A model generated the notes under the pieces. That model made no database searches. It saw only the letters and a list, made by a program, of their open reading frames with translations, and was not told where the DNA came from. This document shows, piece after piece, positions 47,419 to 58,269 of a stretch of DNA of 64,000 nucleotides (the first letter of the stretch is position 1; each line of letters begins with the position of its first letter). Source of the DNA: Pelomonas sp. Root1444 (GTDB taxonomy: Bacteria; Pseudomonadota; Gammaproteobacteria; Burkholderiales; Burkholderiaceae_C); contig NZ_LMFP01000011.1 in assembly GCF_001426885.1 (NCBI RefSeq), forward strand, positions 274,756 to 338,755. Reading direction: 5' to 3'. A program made the position numbers and the translations under genes.

Positions 47419-48426
47419 TCAGGGCGGCGGCTGCCAGGGTGAGATCCACGCCAGCAGCGCCAGCCACAGCGGCGCGGTGGCGACATACAGGCCGGTGGAG
47501 ACGACGGTCGCGGCCGTCACCTCGGCCTCCAGCGCGCGGTAGCGCTGCGCGAAGATCAGCGCGTTGGAGCCGGTCGGCAGCGCGGCGATCATGACGATGA
47601 CCGCCAGGGGCATGCCGGTCAGCCCGAGGCCCCAATGCGCGACCGCGAGGACGACGGCCGGCATCAGCAGCAGCTTGGTGGCCACCAACCCGGCCAGGCC
47701 GCGCCAGGTGCGCGGCCAGCCGTAGTAGGCCAGCGACATGCCGATCAGCGTCAGGCACAGCGGCACGACCGCCGTGCCCAGGCTTTGCAGCGCCTCGTCG
47801 GCGACCGCCGGCAGCGGCAGGTCGGTCGCGTTCCAGGCCAGGCCTGCCAGCACCGGCAGCACGACCGGATGAATGACGGTGTTGCGCACCGTCTGCAGCA
47901 GCGTCGCGCCGAGGTTGCCAGAGGCGCGGTCGCGTGCCAGGTCCAGTTCGACAAGGGAGGTCAGCAGCGTCAGGATGCACAGCGCATGCAGGCTGACCAC
48001 GGCGATGTGGATGGCCAGGCCCTGCTCGCCGAACACGCCCGCCGCCACCGGCAAGCCCACCTGCAGCGTGTTGCCGAAGCCCGCGGTGATGGCCTTGACG
48101 CTGGGCACGACGACGTTCTCGCCCGGCTGGCGGCGCCAGCGCTGCCAGGCGTAGAGCAGCGCGATCAGCACCAGCACCGGCGCGAAAAAGGCGCCCAGGA
48201 AGGCCCAGGGCAGCGCCGACGTGTCCAGTCGCGCCGTGGTGCGGAACAGCAGGGCCGGCACGAAGATGTAGAAGGCCGCATTGGCCAGCACGCGGGCAGG
48301 GTCGCCCGGCTCGCCCGGCTGGCTGCCCGCCTCGCCCCCGCCCAGCCAGCGCATGCGGCCGACCGCCCAGCCGATGGCCACCGCCACCAGGATGGCAAGC
48401 AGTTTTGCTGCGATGGCCCAGGTCAT
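47419..48426 (-). CDS. AEC-family transporter
   Basis: 335 residues from ATG 48426 with about ten transmembrane segments, beginning WAIAAKLLAILVAVAIGWAVGRMRWLG and including FYIFVPALLFRTTARLD, a pattern of the auxin efflux carrier/malate permease family. The segment NTLQVGLPVAAGVFGEQGLAI is also typical. Members export or import organic acids; the substrate here is unknown. The frame continues upstream into a dispersed repeat, so the later ATG is taken as the start. Confidence 0.9.
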   Translation of the reverse strand: MTWAIAAKLLAILVAVAIGWAVGRMRWLGGGEAGSQPGEPGDPARVLANAAFYIFVPALLFRTTARLDTSALPWAFLGAFFAPVLVLIALLYAWQRWRRQPGENVVVPSVKAITAGFGNTLQVGLPVAAGVFGEQGLAIHIAVVSLHALCILTLLTSLVELDLARDRASGNLGATLLQTVRNTVIHPVVLPVLAGLAWNATDLPLPAVADEALQSLGTAVVPLCLTLIGMSLAYYGWPRTWRGLAGLVATKLLLMPAVVLAVAHWGLGLTGMPLAVIVMIAALPTGSNALIFAQRYRALEAEVTAATVVSTGLYVATAPLWLALLAWISPWQPPP

Positions 48427-48429
48427 CGT

Positions 48430-48655
48430 GCCCCTCGTCCAATCCCGCTGCGCTGAACGCGCGCGGGCTTGGACGGTCTTGCAGACCGCGCTGCGGGCAG
48501 TGCCGCAGCTCTTCGGCAGGCACATGCCGCCCACTGGGCGCCATGTGTCCGGCCGAAGCCCCCGGGGGGACGGCGATGCTTGCCGGTTCGACCGGCAAGC
48601 ACATCGCCCAACGCGGGCCGGCTTGGGGCGGCCCGGCGCTCGGCCCGCAAATCGA
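48430..48655 (-). repeat. Dispersed hairpin repeat, copy 3 (full length)
   Basis: Read on the minus strand it starts GGGCCGAGCGCCGGGCCGC and AAGCCGGCCCGC, then the central hairpin GGCGATG, TG bulge, CTTGCCGGT, loop CGA, ACCGGCAAG, CATCGCC, then GTCCCCCCGGGGGC. A second hairpin CTTCGGCCGGACACATGG / CATGTGCCTGCCGAAG and a third GCTGCGG/CCGCAGC with CGGTCT/AGACCG follow, and it ends GATTGGACGAGGGGC. It fills the gap between the AEC transporter start and the kinase stop. Confidence 0.88.
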
Positions 48656-48664
48656 CCGGTAGCG

Positions 48665-50530
<1,866 letters not shown>

Positions 50531-50662
50531 CTCACGACCTCCGGGCCGGTGGCTCTGGGCAGGTGCGGCCGGCCTGGATGCATCGGCGTGTCAGCAGGTG
50601 AAAGGAGATTCGGCGTGCCCGAAGGGCGGCAAGGCGGGCATGCTGGATTTCCTCTCACCCTC

Positions 50663-53284
50663 TCAAGCCTTGGCTGTCTTGCGCGCGGCCTTCTTGGCGG
50701 GCGCCGCATCCTTGCCGGCCGCCTTGCCCGCAGGCTTGCCCGCGCGCGGCTCGAACTCGAACACGACCTTGCCTTCCTTCTTGTCGTAGGCGAGGAAGGC
50801 CTTGAACTTGCGTCGCGTCTTGTTGGAGACGAAGTTCTCCAGCAGGTCGGTCTTGCCCGCGGTCAGCAGCTTGTGCACCTGGGCCGGCTCGATGGGCTGG
50901 GTCAGGATGACCTTGCCGGTCTTGAAGTCGCAGGTGACGGTCTCGCCCACCGAGCGCTCGCAGACGTAGTTGGCCCCATGCTCGTAGACATGGCCCGCGC
51001 ACTTGGGGCAGGCCCCGAGCGAGTTCTGGCCGGAGAAGTCCACCGGCTCGCCATCGCCTTCGGCCTTCTTGGCGTCCTCGCCGAAGTCGAACTCCAGCTT
51101 CCAGTTCTGGATCTCCTCGTCGTACACCAGCGCCAGCTCCGCCGTGAACGGCCAGCCCGCCTTGGAGCGGAAGCCTTCCAGCGGGCCGATCTTCTTGTCA
51201 CGCAGGAAGGTCTCGACCTCGTTCAGCTCGAAGCTGCGCCCGCCGGGGATCTTGCCGATGGAGAAGCCGCAGGCGTCGCTGCCGTCGCCGCTCTTGCCGG
51301 TGCAGGTGAAGCGGCGGTAGTTCTCCTTCACGACGCCGCCGCACTTGGGGCAGGGCGTCTTCAGCGTCGCGTAGTCGCCGGGGATGGTGTCGCGGTCGTA
51401 GCCCTTGGCCTTGGCGACCATCTTCTCGGTCATGGCCGCGATCTCGGCCATGAACTGCTCGCGCTTGAGCTTGCCCTTCTCCATCTGGGCGAGCTTGCTT
51501 TCCCAGTCGCCGGTCAGCTCGGGCTTGGTCAGGTCCTCCACCTCCAGCCCGCGCAGCAGCGTCATCAGCTGGAAGGCCTTGGCCGTCGGGATCAACTCGC
51601 GGCCTTCGCGCAGCATGTACTTCTCGGTGATCAGGCCTTCGATGGTGGCCGCGCGCGTGGCCGGCGTGCCCAGGCCCTTCTCGGCCATGGCCTCGCGCAG
51701 CTCGTCGTCGTCGATGAGCTTGCCGGCGCCTTCCATGGCCGACAGCAGCGTCGCTTCCGTGTAGCGCGCCGGCGGCTTGGTCTGCAGTGCCTTCACGTCC
51801 ACGCTCTCGGTACGCACGACTTCATTGGGCTGCACCGGCACGAGGTTGGCGTCCTCGTCGTCCACGTCCTTGCCGTAGACGGCCAGCCAGCCCGGCTTGA
51901 CCAGCACCTTGCCGTTGGTCTGGAAGTGATGGGTGTGGCCCTGCGCCCCCACCTTGGAGATGCGTGTCGTGACCAGGAACTCGGCCGGCGGGAAGAACAC
52001 GCCCAGGAAGCGCTTGACGACCATGTCGTACAGCTTGGCCTCGATCTCGGTCAGCGCCTTGGGCGCCTGCAGCGTCGGGATGATGGCGAAGTGGTCCGAC
52101 ACCTTGGCGTTGTCGAAGACCTTCTTCGTCGGCTTGATGTAGCCCTCCTTCAGCGCCTTGGCCGCGTGCTGCGACAGCGCACCCAGCGGGCCCGGCAGGT
52201 CCTCGGTGGCCAGCATCTTGGCCGTGTCCTTGGCCACGGCCAGGTAGTCCTCGGGCAGGAAGCGCGAGTCCGTCCGTGGGTAGGTCAGCACCTTGTGCTT
52301 CTCGTACAGCGCCTGCGCGATGGACAGCGTCGTCTTGGCCGAGAAGCCGAAGCGCGAGTTGGCCTCGCGCTGCAGCGTGGTCAGGTCGTACAGCGCGCCG
52401 CAGCTGGTGGTGCTGGGCTTGCTCTCTTCCGTGACGGTGGCCGGCTGGCCCAGCACCGCCTTGGCGATGGCGTCGGCATCGGCCGCGTTCCACATACGGT
52501 CGGCGCGGCGCTCCAGGTCGTCGTTCTTCTTCCACGCCGGGTCGAACCACTTGCCCTCGTACTGGCCGGCCTGGGCGTCGAAGTTGGCGCGCAGCTCCCA
52601 GTAGTCGCGGGACACATGCTTGCGGATCTTCTCCTCGCGCTCCACGACGATGGACAGCGTGGGCGTCTGCACGCGGCCGACCGTCGTCAGGAAGAAGCCG
52701 CCGTCGCGCGAATTGAAGGCCGTCATGGCGCGCGTGCCGTTGATGCCCACCAGCCAGTCGGCCTCGGAGCGGCAGCGCGCCGCGTCGGCCAGCGGCAGCA
52801 TCTGCGCGTCGCTGCGCAGCTTCTCGAAGCCCTCGCGGATGGCGGCCGGCGTCATGGACTGCAGCCACAGCCGCTGCACCGGCTTGTTCAGCGGCCCCTT
52901 GGCCGGCTGGGCGTACTGCTGGATGAGCCGGAAGATCAGCTCACCCTCGCGGCCCGCGTCGCAGGCGTTGATCAGCGCCGTCACGTCCTTGCGGCGGATC
53001 AGCTTGGTCAGCGCGTTCAGCCGCCCCTTGTTCTTGTCGATGGGGTTCAGGTCGAAGTGCGGCGGGATGACGGGCAGGTTGTTGAAGCTCCACTTGCCGC
53101 GCTTGACGTCGAACTCCTCCGGCGCCGCGATCTCCACCAAGTGGCCGACGGCGGAGCTGACGACGTATTGCTCGTTCTCGAAGTGGTCGTCATGCTTGTC
53201 GAACTTGCCCGCCACGGGAGTCAGCGCGCGGACGATGTCCTGCGCCACGCTGGGCTTCTCGGCAATGATCAGGGTCTTGCTCAT
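50663..53284 (-). CDS. topB: DNA topoisomerase III
   Basis: 873 residues. Type IA topoisomerase: toprim domain at the N-terminus (TLIIAEKPSVAQDIVRAL, acidic DxD-type residues in NACDAGREGELIF), and the catalytic Tyr at about residue 334 in VLTYPRTDSRFL. The C-terminal zinc-type topoisomerase repeats (CPKCGGVVKENYRRFTC and CPKCAGHVYEHGANYVC) lead into a basic Lys/Ala tail (GKAAGKDAAPAKKAARKTAKA). It decatenates replication intermediates and removes R-loop or hemicatenane structures. Longer than E. coli TopB because of the tail repeats, as is common in this order. Transcribed alone, divergent from the SET gene. Confidence 0.96.
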   Translation of the reverse strand: MSKTLIIAEKPSVAQDIVRALTPVAGKFDKHDDHFENEQYVVSSAVGHLVEIAAPEEFDVKRGKWSFNNLPVIPPHFDLNPIDKNKGRLNALTKLIRRKDVTALINACDAGREGELIFRLIQQYAQPAKGPLNKPVQRLWLQSMTPAAIREGFEKLRSDAQMLPLADAARCRSEADWLVGINGTRAMTAFNSRDGGFFLTTVGRVQTPTLSIVVEREEKIRKHVSRDYWELRANFDAQAGQYEGKWFDPAWKKNDDLERRADRMWNAADADAIAKAVLGQPATVTEESKPSTTSCGALYDLTTLQREANSRFGFSAKTTLSIAQALYEKHKVLTYPRTDSRFLPEDYLAVAKDTAKMLATEDLPGPLGALSQHAAKALKEGYIKPTKKVFDNAKVSDHFAIIPTLQAPKALTEIEAKLYDMVVKRFLGVFFPPAEFLVTTRISKVGAQGHTHHFQTNGKVLVKPGWLAVYGKDVDDEDANLVPVQPNEVVRTESVDVKALQTKPPARYTEATLLSAMEGAGKLIDDDELREAMAEKGLGTPATRAATIEGLITEKYMLREGRELIPTAKAFQLMTLLRGLEVEDLTKPELTGDWESKLAQMEKGKLKREQFMAEIAAMTEKMVAKAKGYDRDTIPGDYATLKTPCPKCGGVVKENYRRFTCTGKSGDGSDACGFSIGKIPGGRSFELNEVETFLRDKKIGPLEGFRSKAGWPFTAELALVYDEEIQNWKLEFDFGEDAKKAEGDGEPVDFSGQNSLGACPKCAGHVYEHGANYVCERSVGETVTCDFKTGKVILTQPIEPAQVHKLLTAGKTDLLENFVSNKTRRKFKAFLAYDKKEGKVVFEFEPRAGKPAGKAAGKDAAPAKKAARKTAKA

Positions 53285-53403
53285 CGGTCTTTCTCAAACG
53301 CTGTTCAGAGGGCGAAGGACATGAAATCCCCTGCCTACAATCCGGGCCTCGCGCGCACGCTCACGCACACGCGCACCCATGAAATCACCGTACCACAGCG
53401 CCG

Positions 53404-53880
53404 ATGCCGCCAAAAACCCCACGCCGCAAGATCGAAGTCCGTGAGTCCGGCGTGCACGGGCGCGGCGTCTACGCGGTGGCGCCCATCGCCGCGGGCACGC
53501 GCATCATCGAGTACACCGGCGAGCGCATCACGTGGGAAGAGGCGCTGGACCGCCACCCCCACGACCCCAGCCAGCCCAACCACACCTTCTACTTCCACCT
53601 CGACGGCGGCCTCGTCATCGACGCGCTGTACGGCGGCAACGACGCACGCTGGATCAACCACGCCTGCGAGCCCAACTGCGAGGCCGACGAGGCCGATGGC
53701 CGCGTCTTCATCAACGCGCTGCGCGACCTGGAGCCCGGCGAAGAGCTGTTCTACGACTACGGCCTGGTGCTGGACGAACGCCACACGGCCAAGGTCAAGA
53801 AGCAGTTCGCCTGCTGGTGCGGCGCGCTGACCTGCCGCGGCACGATGCTGGCGCCCAAGACCCGGAAGTCAGGCCGCTGA
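53404..53880 (+). CDS. SET-domain protein-lysine methyltransferase
   Basis: 158 residues, essentially one SET domain. SAM-binding and catalytic motifs are complete: GVHGRGVYAVAPIAAGTRIIEYTGE, the RWINHACEPNC (NHxCxPN) block, ELFYDYG, and a post-SET cysteine cluster CWCGALTCRGT. Eukaryote-like SET proteins occur in a number of free-living Burkholderiales; targets there are mostly unknown and could be ribosomal or DNA-binding proteins. ATG 53404 lies 119 bp from the divergent topB start, and the gene ends 4 bp before birA, so it is probably cotranscribed with birA. Confidence 0.92.
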   Translation: MPPKTPRRKIEVRESGVHGRGVYAVAPIAAGTRIIEYTGERITWEEALDRHPHDPSQPNHTFYFHLDGGLVIDALYGGNDARWINHACEPNCEADEADGRVFINALRDLEPGEELFYDYGLVLDERHTAKVKKQFACWCGALTCRGTMLAPKTRKSGR

Positions 53881-53884
53881 CGCC

Positions 53885-54616
53885 ATGGAACGGCGCCACC
53901 TCGCCGAATGCGGCTCGACCAACACCGAAGCGCTGGCCCACCTGCGCGACGGCGGCGGGCCGTTGCTGGTGTCGGCCAGCCGCCAGACCGCCGGCCGCGG
54001 CCGCCTGGGCCGGGCCTGGCTGACCGACCACGCGGGCGATGACGCGTCGCTGACCTTCTCCGTCGCCCTGCCCATGCCCGCCGGCCTGGACCTCTCCGGC
54101 CTGTCGTTGGCCATCGGCTGCACGGTCGCCGACGTGCTGGACCCGGCCGGCGAGCGCATCCGCCTGAAGTGGCCCAACGACCTGTTCCTGGACGGCGCCA
54201 AGCTCGGCGGCATCCTCATCGAGACCGTGCCCCTGCCCGATCAGCGCCGCGGCGTCGTCATCGGCATCGGCCTCAACCTGCGACCGCTGCCGCCCGAAGC
54301 CGACCGCAGCGCCTTCACCAGCGGCCATGCGGCGCTGCAGGCGCTGGACCCGGCGGCCACCGCGAGCGCCACGCTGGACCGCCTGGCGCCCGTGCTGCGT
54401 GCGACGCTGGCCGATTTCGAGACACTGGGCTTCGCGCCCTGGCAGGCCGCGTTCGCGCGCCGCGACCTGGCCGCCGGCCGGCGCGTGCGCGTCGGCGAGC
54501 AGACCGGCATCGCGCACGGTGTCAGCCCGCGTGGTGAACTGCTGCTGGCAACCACCGCCGGCATCCTGCCGATGAGCGGCGGCGAGCTGAGCCTCAGATT
54601 GGAGACCTCCCTGTGA
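53885..54616 (+). CDS. birA: Biotin--[acetyl-CoA-carboxylase] ligase
   Basis: 243 residues. Attaches biotin to the carboxyl carrier protein. Catalytic motifs: SRQTAGRGRLGRAW (the GRGRxGR biotinyl-AMP loop), LKWPNDLFLDGAKLGGILIE (KWPND and GGILIE) and the C-terminal SH3-like domain (GRRVRVGEQTGIAHGVSPRGELLLAT). The N-terminal DNA-binding domain of E. coli BirA is missing, so it is a group I ligase without repressor function. The stop overlaps the start of the following gene (TGATG). Confidence 0.95.
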   Translation: MERRHLAECGSTNTEALAHLRDGGGPLLVSASRQTAGRGRLGRAWLTDHAGDDASLTFSVALPMPAGLDLSGLSLAIGCTVADVLDPAGERIRLKWPNDLFLDGAKLGGILIETVPLPDQRRGVVIGIGLNLRPLPPEADRSAFTSGHAALQALDPAATASATLDRLAPVLRATLADFETLGFAPWQAAFARRDLAAGRRVRVGEQTGIAHGVSPRGELLLATTAGILPMSGGELSLRLETSL

Positions 54617-55287
54617 TGCGCGTCGTCGTGCTGGTGCTGCTGGCGGTGAACGCCGTCTTCTTCATCTGGTCACGCGGCTGGCTTGACATGGTCACCGGCG
54701 TGCCCGCCGACGGCGGCCGCGAGCCGCAGCGCGTCGCGGCGCAGCAGCACCCCGAGCGCATCCAGCCGCTGGCCGCCAGCGCCGTCGCGGCCCTGGCCCA
54801 GCGCAGCTGCCTGGAGCTGGGCCCGCTGGAGGGCGATGCGGCGCTGGCCGCCGCCCAGGTCGCGCTGAAGGCCGCCGGCGTCGAGCCCCAACTGCGCAGC
54901 AGCGAGCAGGCCGGCGTGTGGGTGGTGGCGACCATCAAGCTCGCCGACCCGGAATTCCGCGCCCGCAAGGAAGCGACCTACAAGCAGCTGCGCCTGAACT
55001 ACGAGCCGCTGGAAGGCCTGCCCGCCGAACAGCCCGCCTTCGTGCTGAGCCGGCATGCCACCCAGGCCGAGGCCAACGCCGAGATCGCAGCGCTGGACAG
55101 GCGCGGGCTCAAGGGGCTGCGCGTGCTGGCGTTGAAAGCCCCGCTCACCCGCCACATGCTGGTCATCGAGCAGGCCGACGGCCTGCTCGCGACCCGGCTC
55201 AAGGCCAGCAAGGACCCCGCGCTGGCGGCCGGGTTCAAGGCCTGCGCGGCGACTGCCGCGTCGGCCGCCTCAGCGGCGTCCAGCTGA
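54616..55287 (+). CDS. SPOR-like single-pass membrane protein
   Basis: 223 residues from ATG 54616 (overlapping the birA stop). One N-terminal transmembrane segment (VVVLVLLAVNAVFFIWSRGWL), then a periplasmic region with two weak SPOR-like repeats: SCLELGPLEGDAALAAAQVALKAAGVEPQLR and PAFVLSRHATQAEANAEIAALDRRGLKGLRVL. In many Burkholderiales a SPOR-domain gene follows birA; SPOR domains bind denuded peptidoglycan at the septum. The tail is Ala/Ser-rich. Its last 18 bp overlap the convergent protease gene. Confidence 0.85.
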   Translation: MRVVVLVLLAVNAVFFIWSRGWLDMVTGVPADGGREPQRVAAQQHPERIQPLAASAVAALAQRSCLELGPLEGDAALAAAQVALKAAGVEPQLRSSEQAGVWVVATIKLADPEFRARKEATYKQLRLNYEPLEGLPAEQPAFVLSRHATQAEANAEIAALDRRGLKGLRVLALKAPLTRHMLVIEQADGLLATRLKASKDPALAAGFKACAATAASAASAASS

Positions 55288-57300
55288 CCGCCGCAGCGCC
55301 AGTGCCGCCAGCAGCAGGGCGGCCAGCCAGGCCACGCTGGCCGCGCCTCCACCGCCACCGCCGCTCGTCGTGGCCGGCGGCGTGACGACCGGAGGCGCCG
55401 TCACGTTGACGATGGACGTCTGGCTGTAGGTTTGCCCCAGGTTGTCGGTTGCATCGACGCGCACCGCGAACGTGCCGCCGCCCGTCGGCGTGACGGTCGC
55501 CGTTGTCAGGTTCGCCGACGCCAGGCCATTGACGATGCCGCCGCCTTGCGTCACCACCCAATTGGCCGACACGATGGCGCGGTTGGACGGCAGGCCCACG
55601 GGCGAGGCAGTCAACGTCAACGTCTGGCCGGCCTTCAGGCCGCTCGCGGGTGACTCCGTGACGGCGATGGCGCCTCCGCTCAGCGCCAGCGCGGCGTCGA
55701 CGGCCTTGGCCGCATCCACCATGCCTGCGCCGCAGGTCGACGTCGTGCAGTAGCACTCGTCCTGCGGCACCGTGTTGGGCGCCGTGCAGGCGGGCACGCC
55801 GGCCGTGCCGCCGCTCGTCGGGAAAGCACGCGCCGTCGACTTGAGGATCTGCGTCGCCTCGGCCGACGTCAGCCCCGGCCGCACCGAGGCCATCAAGCCG
55901 ACGATGCCGCTGACGATGGGGGCGGAAAAGCTGGTGCCGACCGAGGCATTGCTGCCGGTGTAGCTGGCGTCGGCCAGGGTCGGCGCCGTCGTGCCGGCGT
56001 TGGTCGTGCTGACCATGGGATAGAGGCAGGGCTGGCCCGCACTGACGTTGATGCAGTTGCCGCCCGGCGCCGCGATGGTCACCTCCGGCCCGATGCTGGA
56101 GAAGCCCACCTTGGTCCCGACATGACGCAGGCCCGTCACCGTGATGACCCCGGGGCAGTTGCCCGGCAGGCCGACCGCCTGGCCCTCCGAGTTGCCTGCG
56201 GCGATGACGACAGTGGCGCCGGCAGCATTGACCTGGGTGATGGTGTCTTTGTAGAGGGCCGCGGTACCCGTCGTGCCGGCGCAGCTGCCGCTACCGCCCA
56301 GACTCAGGTTGAGCACCTTGGCCTTGAAGGCGTTCACCGGCAGGCCTGGCACATCGACACCGGCGGCCCATTTCATGCCAGCCATGATGTCGCTGTCGTA
56401 GCCACCGCACTTGCCGAGCACGCGGATGGGCATGATCTTCAAACCCCAGCCGACACCCGCCATGCCCACCTGGTTGTTGCTCACCGCCGCAATGAGGCCC
56501 GACACGCGGGTGCCGTGCCATGAGCTGTTGCCCAGATCGCTGGTATCACAGCCCGTGCCCAGCTGCTTGCCATCCAGGTCCGCCTGGCTGACCCAGTCGC
56601 CCGGGTCGGAAGGGTCAACGTCCGGGCCGCCGCCGTCGTTGGCAATGGCCGTCGACGTCGATCCCGGGCTGCCGTAGCCGATCATGTCGTAGCCTGGGAC
56701 GAACTTGCCAGCAAGTTCGGGATGGTCCAGCCGCACGCCGGTGTCCAGCACCGCCACCACGACGCCGGTGGACCCCGTCACGGTGTCCCATGCCGCCGGC
56801 GCGTTGATGCTGGAGACGACCTGGCCGGGTGTGCTGCTGGGCTTCTTCAGATACCACTGGTCGATGGTGCGGGCCTGCACGCCGCTGACCGTCGATTCCG
56901 GGTTCACGTCGGCCCCGCCGAACAGCGGGTCATTGGGCAACAGAAGGTGCTTGCGCCGCTGGTCCACCGCCACCAGCTGGACTTCCGGGTCGGCAGCCAA
57001 CCTTCTGGCCAAAGCCTCACTCGTCGTTCCCCTGGCGACGACCACATGCGTGCGCTCATCCAGGCTGATGCCGGCCTGCAGCCGCTGGCCGGTGCGCAGG
57101 CCCAGCGCGGTGGCGCGCGTCTGCGCGACCTCGCGCGCCTCGCCGCGCGTCGCCCGCAGGCTGAGCGCCTTGGCGCGCACGCTGTCGGCCTGGGGCTTGA
57201 AGCGCACGATGACCCGCGCGTCGGCATCGGCCTGGGCCCAGGCCGGCGCGACCGGCAGCACGGCGACGAGGGCGATCAGCAGCGGGCGCAGGGACGTCAT
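55270..57300 (-). CDS. Secreted S8 subtilisin-like protease with GlyGly-CTERM tail
   Basis: 676 residues. Signal peptide ends at APAWAQA (about 23); a propeptide of the inhibitor I9 type follows (ARVIVRFKPQADSVRAKAL ... VAVDQRRKHLLLPNDPLF). The catalytic triad is complete: Asp186 (VLDTGV), His262 (HGTRVSG), Ser457 (GTSFSAPIVSG). After a domain of Ig-like character (LKAGQTLTLTASP) there is a GGGGGGAASVAWLAALLLAALALRR tail followed by a basic end: the GlyGly-CTERM design recognised and cut by rhombosortase. A rhombosortase gene is present at 63207-63803. It is probably displayed on or released from the surface. Confidence 0.94.
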   Translation of the reverse strand: MTSLRPLLIALVAVLPVAPAWAQADADARVIVRFKPQADSVRAKALSLRATRGEAREVAQTRATALGLRTGQRLQAGISLDERTHVVVARGTTSEALARRLAADPEVQLVAVDQRRKHLLLPNDPLFGGADVNPESTVSGVQARTIDQWYLKKPSSTPGQVVSSINAPAAWDTVTGSTGVVVAVLDTGVRLDHPELAGKFVPGYDMIGYGSPGSTSTAIANDGGGPDVDPSDPGDWVSQADLDGKQLGTGCDTSDLGNSSWHGTRVSGLIAAVSNNQVGMAGVGWGLKIMPIRVLGKCGGYDSDIMAGMKWAAGVDVPGLPVNAFKAKVLNLSLGGSGSCAGTTGTAALYKDTITQVNAAGATVVIAAGNSEGQAVGLPGNCPGVITVTGLRHVGTKVGFSSIGPEVTIAAPGGNCINVSAGQPCLYPMVSTTNAGTTAPTLADASYTGSNASVGTSFSAPIVSGIVGLMASVRPGLTSAEATQILKSTARAFPTSGGTAGVPACTAPNTVPQDECYCTTSTCGAGMVDAAKAVDAALALSGGAIAVTESPASGLKAGQTLTLTASPVGLPSNRAIVSANWVVTQGGGIVNGLASANLTTATVTPTGGGTFAVRVDATDNLGQTYSQTSIVNVTAPPVVTPPATTSGGGGGGAASVAWLAALLLAALALRRSAGRR

Positions 57301-57401
57301 GGCAGCAGCTCATGCGGAGGCAGGGCGGTCAGTTTAGGCGTCGCCGCTCGCGACAGGGCGCAACAAATGTCGCAGCCGCATGACTTCTCGGCGCGCCGTC
57401 A

Positions 57402-57418
57402 GCCCGGCGCGGCCGGGC
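57402..57418. other. GC hairpin between S8 protease and GST genes
   Basis: GCCCGGC-GCG-GCCGGGC, a 7-bp perfect stem in the 138-bp gap. It lies 21 bp after the GST gene's stop codon on the other side (minus strand), where a terminator would be expected, but no T-run follows on either strand. Confidence 0.35.
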
Positions 57419-57438
57419 GTCGGGCCGCGGTCAGGCGG

Positions 57439-58107
57439 TCATGCCTGGGCGCGGTTGGCGGCCAGCGAGCGCTCCTGGTCGGCCTTGCGGTCGGCCGCCA
57501 CCTTCTGCGCATGCGGGCGCTCGCCGATCAGCTTGGCATAGGGCTTCCAGTCCACGCCGCCAGCCTGAAGCAGGTCTTCGCCATAGATGATCTTGGTGGC
57601 CATGCCCACCAGCGGCAGGCTGACCCAGCCGGCGCAGTCGGCCATCGTGAACGTGTCGCCCGCCAAATAGGGGCCGAACCGGGCCAGGCGCCTGAAGGCC
57701 GTGATGTTCTCGGGCAGCACGCGGGCGACGCGCTTCTTGGTGCCGTCGCTGACCTGGCCGCCGAAGAAGGCCTCGGCGTACAGCTCGCGCGCGACCAGCT
57801 CCAGGTGCAGGTCGACGTAGGTGATGAGCTCGCGCACCTTGGCGGCCTGGAAGGGGTCGGCCGGGATGAGCCGCGGCGTGTCCGGGTAGGCGGCTTCCAG
57901 GTAGTCGACGATGACCTGGCTCTCGCACAGCGCGCCCTGCGGCGTCCTGATGAAAGGCACCTTGCCCAGCGGCGAGCAGCTCAGCACGGCGTCGTCGTGG
58001 GAATGCGTCTTCACGTACGCCTCGGAGAAGGGGATGCCCTTCTCCAGCAGGGCGAGCTTGACCTTGTTGTAGTAGTTGGACAGCGGGATGCCGCAGAGCG
58101 TGATCAT
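57439..58107 (-). CDS. Glutathione S-transferase
   Basis: 222 residues. N-terminal thioredoxin-like domain (ITLCGIPLSNYYNKVKLALLEKGIPF, then GKVPFIRTPQGALCESQVIVDYLEAAYP with the cis-Pro and ESQ glutathione-binding residues) and an all-helical C-terminal domain (YLAGDTFTMADCAGWVSLPLVG). It conjugates or reduces substrates with glutathione in the cytosol; the substrate class is not readable. Transcribed alone and divergent from the large lipoprotein gene. Confidence 0.94.
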   Translation of the reverse strand: MITLCGIPLSNYYNKVKLALLEKGIPFSEAYVKTHSHDDAVLSCSPLGKVPFIRTPQGALCESQVIVDYLEAAYPDTPRLIPADPFQAAKVRELITYVDLHLELVARELYAEAFFGGQVSDGTKKRVARVLPENITAFRRLARFGPYLAGDTFTMADCAGWVSLPLVGMATKIIYGEDLLQAGGVDWKPYAKLIGERPHAQKVAADRKADQERSLAANRAQA

Positions 58108-58269
58108 GGGTGTCTCCTGAAGGAATGCGGCAGTCTATGCAAGCGCACGGCGCTGCCCTGGCGCGACCGGGACACCCGCCACTCCACAAAGCTGGGGATG
58201 CCTGCCAGGTCTTGCCGACCTACCGTCGCGCCGCGACCGGCATCAGGCCGGTTGTTCAGGGAGATTGTC

